A program made the translations under genes and the position numbers. 5,321 bases of DNA, from the NCBI GenBank assembly GCA_020435025.1, contig JAGRAG010000281.1:1-5321 (forward strand), given 5' to 3'. This DNA comes from Bdellovibrionales bacterium. Lineage in GTDB: Bacteria; Bdellovibrionota; Bdellovibrionia; Bdellovibrionales; UBA1609. Each line of letters opens with the position of its first letter. Positions within the stretch are counted from its first letter, which is position 1. Shown in pieces: positions 1-5,321 of this stretch. The notes below the pieces were generated by a model that was not told the DNA's origin, did not search any database, and saw only the letters and a list, made by a program, of their open reading frames with translations.

Positions 1-260
1 GCCAACTCATTTACGATGGATACGATCACGCCACTTTTTTATCCGGTCTCGCTGACGGCTCCTACTTTTTCCGAGTTAGATCAAAAGCGAGTTCCATCGA
101 ACCACAAGCGTGGTCCAAGCCGACAAAGCTAGATGTTAGGCATCACACTTTGCGAAGCGCCTTCCTTCTATTTTCTATCGGACTGGTTTCGTTTGTTTTG
201 GTGATCATTGCCATATTAAAAGGCCATGGAAAATCTAAATTTGGGGCCCCACAAACATGA
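1..260 (+). CDS. C-terminal end of a membrane-anchored fibronectin type III-like protein (5' truncated)
   Basis: The reading frame is open from base 3 to the TGA at 258-260, giving 85 residues with no start in the window. Visible residues 12-27 (FLSGLADGSYFFRVRS) look like the end of a fibronectin type III domain, where a 'L.dGsYyFRVRa' strand is typical, followed by a W-S pair at 37-38. A strongly hydrophobic stretch at about 53-72 (AFLLFSIGLVSFVLVIIAIL) is a single membrane segment, followed by a short tail with K and G residues. The expected topology is an extracytoplasmic domain, one membrane anchor and a small basic cytoplasmic tail. The stop overlaps the symporter start as ATGA, so the two are probably translationally coupled and could work together at the membrane. 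The role is unknown, and the FN3 assignment rests on only about 40 residues. The frame and the anchor are clear. Confidence 0.75.
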   Translation, partial: QLIYDGYDHATFLSGLADGSYFFRVRSKASSIEPQAWSKPTKLDVRHHTLRSAFLLFSIGLVSFVLVIIAILKGHGKSKFGAPQT

Positions 261-1675
261 ATCAACAACACCTTCCCGCCGAGCTTGGTTGGGCCTTAAT
301 CTTTTTAATGAGTGTTTTATGGATCTATTTAGGTCACTACTGGGGACAGAAAAATAAAAGTTTCGACGATATTGCCGTTGGCAGTCGGAAAATTGGACTG
401 GCTTTAGGAACAGCGACCGCTGTCGCTTCATGGATCACATCCAACACCACAATGTTAGCTCCGCAGTTTGCGTTGCAAATGGGAATCTGGGGAATGCTAG
501 CTTATTGTGCCGCCTCCTTTGGACTTTTCCTTTTTGCACCAATGGCGGAACGCATTCGAAATTTGATGCCAAACGGTTACACCTCTGGTGACTTTATTCG
601 TTTAAGGTACGGTCGACCAACGTGGATTATTTTTCTTTGTTTAAGCCTATTTTATAGCATCACCTGGCTAGTCAGTATGTCTATGGCTGGGGGAATTCTA
701 TTGGAAAGTCTCTCAGGAATTCCTTATCACTATGGAATGTCCATCATCCTCCTTGTCTGCGTTATCTACACCATGCGCGGGGGAATCTATGCAGTTATTG
801 GGACAGACTTTATTCAAAGCACGATCATTCTTTTAGGAGTCATTATTCTTGGTATAGCTATTTTAAATAAAATTGATGTGGCTGACATCCACGCTAACTT
901 AAAAGAGCGTTCCCCCCTCTTGCTAGATATGCTTTTCCCAGCCCCAATTATGGCTATTTTTAATAATTTACTTTTTGGTCTCGGCGAAATCTTTCACAAC
1001 AACATCTGGTGGAGTCGAGCCTTTGCGCTTAGAAAAGAAGTAGGAAAGAAAGCCTACTTTCTCGCCGGATTGATTTGGTTACCCGTTCCCATTGCTGCGG
1101 GATTCATAGCTTTAACTACCGGAGTTTTAAACATCAATGTTCCTGCTCCCGATATGGTAGGGCCTCTTGTGGCGGCCAATGTTCTTGGAAAATCTGGAGC
1201 AATTGTCATTTTTATTGTGGTTTTCTGTTCTTTAGCTTCTAGCATTGATAGTCTTCTTGCTGCCACATCTGACTTATTGACGGAAGACGTGTTTCGCAAA
1301 ATCTTTCGCCCGACAGCTACAGACAAACAACTGCGTTCTTCTGCACAAAAAATCACGTTGAGCCTTGGACTTCTCGTTTGGCTTCTTTGTTTACCTCGTA
1401 TCGGCTCACTGGCGACAGTTTTATTCTTTGCCGGACCCATGGTCGGTTCCATGATATGGCCGATCGTTTCAGGACTCTATTGGGAACGTGCCAACGCCAA
1501 AGGTGCGATCACAGGAATGATTTTAGGAACTCTGATTGGTTTAGCAACATACTTCCTCGTCGGTTGGTATGTGGCTTCTTTGGTTAGCACTGTCGTCTCC
1601 ATGGTCTGCGTTTTTCTTTTTACTTCCATACAAAAAAAGCGATTTGATTGGTCTCAATTAGAGGAGGTGCACTGA
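257..1675 (+). CDS. Sodium:solute symporter family (SSS) transporter
   Basis: This is a 472-residue polytopic inner-membrane protein with about 12-13 hydrophobic segments, close to the usual 480-520 residues of the SSS family (PutP/SGLT-type, Na+-driven uptake). Family marks visible: FDDIAVGSRKIG at 36-47 after the first helix, the broken-helix region around 51-70, GGIYAVIGTDFIQ at 175-187 (PutP has a very similar GG-AV-TD-Q loop), and SLASSIDSLLAATSDLLTEDVF around 325-345. In the last, S328/S329 align with S340/T341 of E. coli PutP, known Na+ ligands, so sodium coupling is likely. The ATG at 257 is chosen because it overlaps the upstream stop (ATGA) and leaves a full first helix; the Shine-Dalgarno is weak (GGGG at 243-246), consistent with coupling. 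Its stop overlaps the start of a 40-residue membrane protein. The substrate cannot be read from sequence; an amino acid or osmolyte is an inference from the neighbours. Confidence 0.93.
   Translation: MNQQHLPAELGWALIFLMSVLWIYLGHYWGQKNKSFDDIAVGSRKIGLALGTATAVASWITSNTTMLAPQFALQMGIWGMLAYCAASFGLFLFAPMAERIRNLMPNGYTSGDFIRLRYGRPTWIIFLCLSLFYSITWLVSMSMAGGILLESLSGIPYHYGMSIILLVCVIYTMRGGIYAVIGTDFIQSTIILLGVIILGIAILNKIDVADIHANLKERSPLLLDMLFPAPIMAIFNNLLFGLGEIFHNNIWWSRAFALRKEVGKKAYFLAGLIWLPVPIAAGFIALTTGVLNINVPAPDMVGPLVAANVLGKSGAIVIFIVVFCSLASSIDSLLAATSDLLTEDVFRKIFRPTATDKQLRSSAQKITLSLGLLVWLLCLPRIGSLATVLFFAGPMVGSMIWPIVSGLYWERANAKGAITGMILGTLIGLATYFLVGWYVASLVSTVVSMVCVFLFTSIQKKRFDWSQLEEVH
1662..1669 (+). promoter_or_regulatory. 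Strong ribosome binding site for the 40-residue membrane ORF
   Basis: AGGAGGTG is a near-perfect match to the anti-Shine-Dalgarno complement and lies 5 bases before the ATG at 1675. It sits inside the last codons of the symporter and is the strongest such site in the window. It points to the small ORF, because the carbamoyltransferase start lies more than 120 bases further on. Confidence 0.85.
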
Positions 1676-1797
1676 TGCTGTTTCCCGAATGGTTTCTTGA
1701 AATCATCATCTACGGATCACTGACATTGTGTACGGGCTCTGTCGCACTGTTATTAATTCTACTTTGGAGAGAATGGAAAAGGGGGCACTTATGGTAA
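1675..1797 (+). CDS. Small single-pass membrane protein, possible symporter accessory subunit
   Basis: A 40-codon ORF runs from the ATG at 1675 to the TAA at 1795-1797. It begins MLFPEWFLEIIIYGSLT, has one hydrophobic segment at about residues 9-30, and ends in a basic, tryptophan-rich tail, WREWKRGHLW. The positive-inside rule predicts N-terminus out and C-terminus in. Its start overlaps the symporter stop by one base (TGATG), it has the best Shine-Dalgarno in the window, and its end overlaps the carbamoyltransferase start by 7 bases. This arrangement fills what would otherwise be the only sizeable gap of the operon. Secondary transporters are known to have tiny partner proteins (MetS with the NSS transporter MetP, YjcH beside the SSS transporter ActP), and a short helix followed by a W/basic/G tail fits that style. 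Assignment as a partner of the symporter is inference; I do not recognise a named family for certain. Confidence 0.8.
   Translation: MLFPEWFLEIIIYGSLTLCTGSVALLLILLWREWKRGHLW
1779..1785 (+). promoter_or_regulatory. Ribosome binding site that fixes the carbamoyltransferase start
   Basis: AAGGGGG ends 5 bases before the ATG at 1791, a good Shine-Dalgarno with normal spacing. In-frame ATGs further upstream at 1728 and 1773 have no site at usable distance (GGAGA at 1766-1770 is only 2 bases from 1773), and those extensions would be read out of the small membrane ORF in another frame. The start at 1791 is therefore preferred. Confidence 0.7.
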
Positions 1798-2888
1798 TTC
1801 AATCTGCAGCCGAAATTGAACATGGTGTAGATACCAAAAATAAAAACAAGATACTAGGACACTGCCCAGATCCGAAAAGTCTATTAGTCGCTGCAAAGAA
1901 GCCAGTAGACACGAGAGTGCTTGAGGAGTTAGAGAACACTTCTATCCTTTCCGCACATATGTTTCATTTAGATCTCGTCACCGAGCTCTTTAAACTAGCG
2001 GCTTTACTTCAAATACGAGCTACTGACGCCAGCCAAGCCCTATCCGATAAAATTTTAGCAGCTGCTTTTTTTGAGCCGAGCACTCGAACGAGACTCTCCT
2101 TTGAAAGTGCTATGTTGCAACTGGGAGGGAAGACATTAAGCGTGACCGAGGCGGCCACCACTGGAATTGCAAAAGGAGAATCCCTAAGAGATATTGGGCA
2201 AATGTTTAATAGCTACGCTCATGTCGTCGTCGTCCGTCACACCGAGCAAAAAGCTCTTATGGAACTGAGCAAATACTTAAGAATTCCGATGATCAACGGT
2301 GGCAATGGTTCCGATGAACACCCGACCCAAGCCCTTGCTGACTGGTACGCTCTTGTGAAATGGAAGCCGGAACTGGCCCTTTCCCAATTACCAGAAAGTG
2401 AAAAAATTCACTTAGGAATCATTGGTTCTCCTGGGAATATGAGATCCGTAAAAAGCTTTTTACGACTCGCACTGCTTTTTGGAAAAAATATTAAAAAAAT
2501 ATCGATCATTTCTGAAATGATCGACCCTCTCGGAAAAGATGTCTCCGAGTTTGTCAATGATAGCCCCATCGAAGTAGAACTCCTTGGGGATCTCAACAAA
2601 ATCGTTAACAAACTGGATGTCATATATATGAACTCCATCGCCTTGTTGGGCGATAGTTATAAAAAACTGGGCTCACGATACCATCTGACTCGACAATCCA
2701 ATCTCAAGGACTCCGCTGTCATTCTTCATCCTCTCGCTCGAAACGAAGAGCTGTCTGTGGATCTCGACTCCACAGCTCACAATCTTTACTTTAATCAAGC
2801 TGATGGGGCCGTCTTTATTCGACAGGCTTTACTTCTCTCCCTGTTTGGACGTTTTCCCGAGACAACCAACATAAATATCACTCATTAA
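1791..2888 (+). CDS. Aspartate/ornithine carbamoyltransferase-family enzyme, probably not a true ATCase
   Basis: This 365-residue cytoplasmic enzyme would transfer a carbamoyl group from carbamoyl phosphate to an amine. The N-terminal carbamoyl-phosphate domain is intact: STRTR at 97-101, K128 (E. coli PyrB K84), R149-H150 (R105-H106) and HPTQ at 177-180. In the second domain R218 aligns with R167, which contacts the aspartate alpha-carboxylate. However, YMNSIA at 279-284 stands where PyrB has YMTRVQ, so R229 and Q231, which hold aspartate, are S282 and A284. The HPLPR motif is HPLAR (313-317), losing the cis-proline. The OTCase signatures (D..SMG and HCLP) are absent too. About 45 residues precede the point where E. 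coli PyrB begins, and no pyrI or pyrC is adjacent. The partner downstream is an amidotransferase. I infer carbamoylation of another amino compound, perhaps glutamine; a divergent PyrB remains possible. Automatic annotation would call it pyrB. Confidence 0.92.
   Translation: MVIQSAAEIEHGVDTKNKNKILGHCPDPKSLLVAAKKPVDTRVLEELENTSILSAHMFHLDLVTELFKLAALLQIRATDASQALSDKILAAAFFEPSTRTRLSFESAMLQLGGKTLSVTEAATTGIAKGESLRDIGQMFNSYAHVVVVRHTEQKALMELSKYLRIPMINGGNGSDEHPTQALADWYALVKWKPELALSQLPESEKIHLGIIGSPGNMRSVKSFLRLALLFGKNIKKISIISEMIDPLGKDVSEFVNDSPIEVELLGDLNKIVNKLDVIYMNSIALLGDSYKKLGSRYHLTRQSNLKDSAVILHPLARNEELSVDLDSTAHNLYFNQADGAVFIRQALLLSLFGRFPETTNINITH
2502..2524. repeat. 23-base perfect inverted repeat inside the carbamoyltransferase gene
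   Basis: The arm TCGATCATTTC (2502-2512) is followed by a single T and then its exact reverse complement GAAATGATCGA (2514-2524). It lies in codons for S-I-I-S-E-M-I-D. It may be chance, an mRNA hairpin or a protein-binding site; the sequence alone does not decide. Confidence 0.6.
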
Positions 2889-2899
2889 AGGACCGTCAA

Positions 2900-4846
2900 A
2901 TGTGTGGAATATCAGGATTCTGGAATTTAGATAAAGATAAAAACTTCGACGAATCTACTCTTAAAAAGATGAGCGATGTTTTGGAACATAGAGGTCCAGA
3001 TGGTCGTGGTTATCACTTTGATCCCTCGTTACGATTCGGAATGGCTCACAACCGATTGGCAATTATTGGCTTAGAGTCAGGACAGCAGCCCATTTTAGAT
3101 TCAGGAGGGCAACATGTCCTGTGTGCTAATGCTGAATTTTACGACTATAAAAAAATTCGAGGAAAGCTTGTATCTGAGGGAGAGGCCTTTACGACAAAAA
3201 GCGACTGTGAAATTGCGCTGAAACTGTACAAAGCCTTTGGACTGGATTTTTTAGATCACCTGCGAGGAGAATTTGCCTTCGCTCTTTTTGACAAGAAAAA
3301 ACAAGAGCTTTTGCTTGTCAGAGACCGCTTTGGCATCCGCCCACTGTACTACTACAACGATCCTCAAAAAATTCTTTTTGCTTCGGAGATAAAGTCACTT
3401 CTCGCTTCCGAACATATTGTGCCTGAAATTGATGCTAAGGCCTCTCTTCACCAACTGATGCAGGTGATGGTACCCGGACAGACGCTTTTTAAAGATATTA
3501 AAGCTCTGCTGCCAGGCCACGTTTTAAGAGTGAAAAAGACGGCCACGGGACTCTCCTATGAAGACATTACTTATTGGGATATGCAATTTCCAGAAGATGG
3601 GCAACACTCTACAGCTTCAGAGGAAACCATTATCTCTGAACTTCGAGATCAGTTGATTGAGTCCATTGCTTTAAGACTTGAGGCGGATGTCCCTGTGGCC
3701 TGCTATCTTTCTGGAGGAATCGATTCTTGTTCCATATTAGGGCTTGCATCGGCCATTCAACAATCCCCCGTAAAAGGCTTTACTATAAGCTTTGATGACA
3801 ATCGTTTCGACGAAGCTCAAATTGCCAAAGAGATGGCCCTTTCCTGTAAGGCCGAACAGGATATTTTAAAGGTCTCTTCGCATCAACTTTACGGAGAGCA
3901 ATTTGAAAAAGCCCTATGGCATTCAGAAAGAACCTTTTATAACACCTTAGGTGTTGCAAAAATGCTCATGAGTCAACACGTTGTAAACAGTGGCTACAAA
4001 GTAGTGATCACTGGGGAAGGATCCGATGAACTCTTTGGAGGTTATGCCGCTTTCAAACGAGATATGCTTCTGCATGACCCCGACTCTCAGAACTCTAAAG
4101 GACACTTAAGTCAGCTACAATCAAACAATCAGATCTTTCAAGGATCCATACTTGCTGAACATGAAACTCGTCACCCTGCCTTTGAAGACCTTATGGGGTT
4201 CACTCCCTCGTGGATACAACCATGGATCTTGACTCATCGTTTGGCAAAAGACCTACTTAAGGACTCTTTTTTAGAAGAAATTGGCGACTATGATCCCTTC
4301 GTGGCTATTGCTGAAAGTCTTTCTCCCAAGGCTCTACAGCATCGCCACCCCTTGGATCAATCGCAATACACCTGGATTAAGACAATGCTTGAAGGGCAAA
4401 TATTAAATTGGGGCGGTGACCGCGTCGATATGGCTCACTCTTTAGAAAGTCGACCCGCCTTTTTAGACCACAAAGTGGCTGAGTTTGCAGCCCAGATTCC
4501 GCCAAAACTTAGAATTCAAAACGGCATCGAAAAGTGGGTACTTCGTGAAGCGATGAAACATATTTTACCTGAAAAGCTTTATCGAAGAGAAAAGTTCGCC
4601 TTTATGGCTCCGCCGGCACACACTCACAGCAAAAAAACCGAAGCTCTGTCGGCTTTGCTGGATAAACATCTATCTCAACAGCAGATCGACTCTTCATTTG
4701 CTTTGCAACCAGAAAGTTGGAATCAGTTTTTAACAGAGTATCGAACTTCAAAGGATTCATCTTATCAAACTCGATGTGATATTATTATCAATCATATGAT
4801 TCAGCTTCATGCTCTTAAAGAGAGTTTTTGTGGGAAAGCCAATTAG
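2900..4846 (+). CDS. Asparagine-synthase-like glutamine-dependent amidotransferase
   Basis: A 648-residue, two-domain cytoplasmic enzyme. The class II glutaminase domain (about 1-200) begins at Cys2, the nucleophile freed by removal of Met1, with HRGPDGRG at 30-37, R52, N77-A78-E79 and SDCE at 101-104, matching R49, N74, G75, E76 and D98 of E. coli AsnB. The synthetase domain (about 240-600) has the PP-loop SGGIDS at 271-276, GEGSDELFGGY at 372-382, DRVDMAHSLESR at 507-518 and K565 in RREKFAF, a plausible catalytic lysine. It should use ATP to adenylate a carboxylate and ammonia from glutamine to make an amide. The usual oxyanion-hole 'NGE' is 'NAE'; activity is probably kept because the backbone NH does the work. 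At 648 residues it is longer than E. coli AsnB (554), like many specialised relatives. AAAGGA at 2887-2892 is its ribosome site, 11 bases separate it from the carbamoyltransferase. The acceptor is unknown: aspartate is possible, but the context suggests the carbamoyltransferase product. Confidence 0.93.
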   Translation: MCGISGFWNLDKDKNFDESTLKKMSDVLEHRGPDGRGYHFDPSLRFGMAHNRLAIIGLESGQQPILDSGGQHVLCANAEFYDYKKIRGKLVSEGEAFTTKSDCEIALKLYKAFGLDFLDHLRGEFAFALFDKKKQELLLVRDRFGIRPLYYYNDPQKILFASEIKSLLASEHIVPEIDAKASLHQLMQVMVPGQTLFKDIKALLPGHVLRVKKTATGLSYEDITYWDMQFPEDGQHSTASEETIISELRDQLIESIALRLEADVPVACYLSGGIDSCSILGLASAIQQSPVKGFTISFDDNRFDEAQIAKEMALSCKAEQDILKVSSHQLYGEQFEKALWHSERTFYNTLGVAKMLMSQHVVNSGYKVVITGEGSDELFGGYAAFKRDMLLHDPDSQNSKGHLSQLQSNNQIFQGSILAEHETRHPAFEDLMGFTPSWIQPWILTHRLAKDLLKDSFLEEIGDYDPFVAIAESLSPKALQHRHPLDQSQYTWIKTMLEGQILNWGGDRVDMAHSLESRPAFLDHKVAEFAAQIPPKLRIQNGIEKWVLREAMKHILPEKLYRREKFAFMAPPAHTHSKKTEALSALLDKHLSQQQIDSSFALQPESWNQFLTEYRTSKDSSYQTRCDIIINHMIQLHALKESFCGKAN

Positions 4847-4848
4847 GA

Positions 4849-5321
4849 ATGATTCAAGTTCAAAACCTGACGAAAGCTTTTCATCCTGATCAGCCTCCTG
4901 CCGTGAACCAAGTGACCTTTACATTAAATAAAGGGGAAGTCGGCTGTCTTATTGGTACAAGTGGAAGTGGAAAAACCACAACTTTGAAAATGATCAATCG
5001 TCTGATCGAACCCACAGCCGGAAAAATTTGGGTCAATGGCTCATGCCATTCAAACTCCAAAGCCATCGCTTGGAGACGAGGGATTGGCTATGTGGTCCAG
5101 AAAGCAGGACTTCTTCCTCATTTAACGGTCTCAGAAAATATCTCATTACTGCCAGATATCTTAAAAAGAGATAGAAAATCGACCCAAACAAAAGTGGAAG
5201 AACTATTAGAAATGGTCAATTTACCCCTATCCGAATACGGAGCCCGTTATCCCGCAGAACTGAGCGGCGGACAGCAACAACGTGTTGGAATCGCCCGAGC
5301 CTTGGTGGAAGACCCTCCTGT
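4849..5321 (+). CDS. Osmoprotectant (betaine/choline-type) ABC transporter ATP-binding protein, 3' truncated
   Basis: The first 157 residues of an ABC ATPase are present; the window ends just before Walker B. Walker A is GTSGSGKTT at 36-44, the Q-loop glutamine is Q84, and the signature LSGGQQQR is at 138-145. The stretches MINRLIEPTAGKI (48-60) and IGYVVQKAGLLPHLTVSENI (79-98) are characteristic of the OpuBA/OpuCA/ProV group that energises uptake of glycine betaine, choline, carnitine and related solutes. It begins 2 bases after the amidotransferase stop. AGGA at 4845-4848 abuts the ATG, too close to act as a normal ribosome site, so translation is probably coupled to the gene before. The permease and binding-protein genes would be expected downstream, outside the window. 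The substrate could be betaine or, by context, the solute made by the two enzymes upstream; the sequence of the ATPase cannot tell. Confidence 0.93.
   Translation, partial: MIQVQNLTKAFHPDQPPAVNQVTFTLNKGEVGCLIGTSGSGKTTTLKMINRLIEPTAGKIWVNGSCHSNSKAIAWRRGIGYVVQKAGLLPHLTVSENISLLPDILKRDRKSTQTKVEELLEMVNLPLSEYGARYPAELSGGQQQRVGIARALVEDPP

Noticed and set aside
243..250. GGGGCCCC palindrome just before the symporter start
   Set aside because: Eight bases is too short to call a hairpin or operator, and it lies within coding sequence of the upstream gene; its GGGG may serve as a weak ribosome site.
216..431. 71-codon minus-strand frame across the first gene junction
   Set aside because: Antisense to two supported frames, with no domain or start signal.
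1054..1452. 132-codon frame on the minus strand
   Set aside because: It lies wholly inside the symporter, antisense, with no ribosome site or recognisable domain; its content mirrors the symporter codons.
1378..1587. 69-codon plus-strand frame within the symporter
   Set aside because: Alternate-frame shadow of the symporter; it lacks a ribosome site and has an unremarkable composition.
1728..1790. Longer start for the carbamoyltransferase at 1728 (386 residues) or 1773
   Set aside because: Neither ATG has a ribosome site at proper spacing, and the extra residues would be the out-of-frame reading of the small membrane ORF. The ATG at 1791 has a good site.
2408..2638. 76-codon minus-strand frame
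   Set aside because: Antisense shadow of the carbamoyltransferase without support of its own.
2748..2778. Hairpin with CTGTGGA/TCCACAG arms (2755-2761, 2769-2775) and a competing GAGCTGT/ACAGCTC pair
   Set aside because: Seven-base arms inside a coding region, no T-run after it, so not a terminator; short inverted repeats of this kind are common by chance.
1791..2888. Calling this gene housekeeping pyrB
   Set aside because: Aspartate-binding residues R229 and Q231 are not conserved, the HPLPR motif is changed and no pyrimidine genes are nearby. The symbol would mislead.
2900..4846. N-acetylglutaminylglutamine amide (NAGGN) cluster
   Set aside because: That cluster pairs its AsnB-like enzyme with an acetyltransferase/ATP-grasp-type synthetase; here the partner is a carbamoyltransferase, and no such synthetase lies in the window.

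Overview
The window is one dense, single-strand (+) run of six genes, two of them cut by the window edges, with almost no non-coding DNA. In order: the 3' end of a membrane-anchored protein with a fibronectin type III-like end (to 260); a sodium:solute symporter (257-1675); a 40-residue single-pass membrane protein that is easily missed (1675-1797); an aspartate/ornithine carbamoyltransferase homologue (1791-2888); an asparagine-synthase-like glutamine amidotransferase (2900-4846); and the start of an osmoprotectant-type ABC transporter ATPase (from 4849). Neighbours overlap by 4, 1 and 3 bases inside stop/start junctions or by 7 bases, or are separated by 11 and 2 bases. I see no promoter or terminator inside, so this reads as one translationally coupled operon that begins before and ends after the window.

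The organism is a bacterium with moderate GC content (mid-40s per cent by eye). The Na+-coupled symporter and the betaine/choline-type ABC ATPase are consistent with a marine or salt-exposed habitat. Shine-Dalgarno sites are conventional. I cannot name a genus; codon use looks uniform across the window, so nothing inside marks a recent insertion.

The most interesting reading concerns the two enzymes. The carbamoyltransferase keeps the full carbamoyl-phosphate site but has lost residues that ATCase uses to hold aspartate (R229 and Q231 in E. coli numbering) and also lacks the ornithine signature of OTCase, so it probably carbamoylates another amine. It is followed directly by an amidotransferase of the asparagine synthase family, which typically turns a carboxylate into an amide. 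A carbamoylation plus an amidation is exactly what would be needed to make N-alpha-carbamoyl-L-glutamine 1-amide, a compatible solute reported from the halophilic bacterium Ectothiorhodospira marismortui, and the operon continues into an osmoprotectant transporter. I propose, as inference only, that this operon makes and recaptures a carbamoylated, amidated amino-acid osmolyte. The symporter with its small membrane partner and the ABC transporter would provide uptake of the solute or its precursor.
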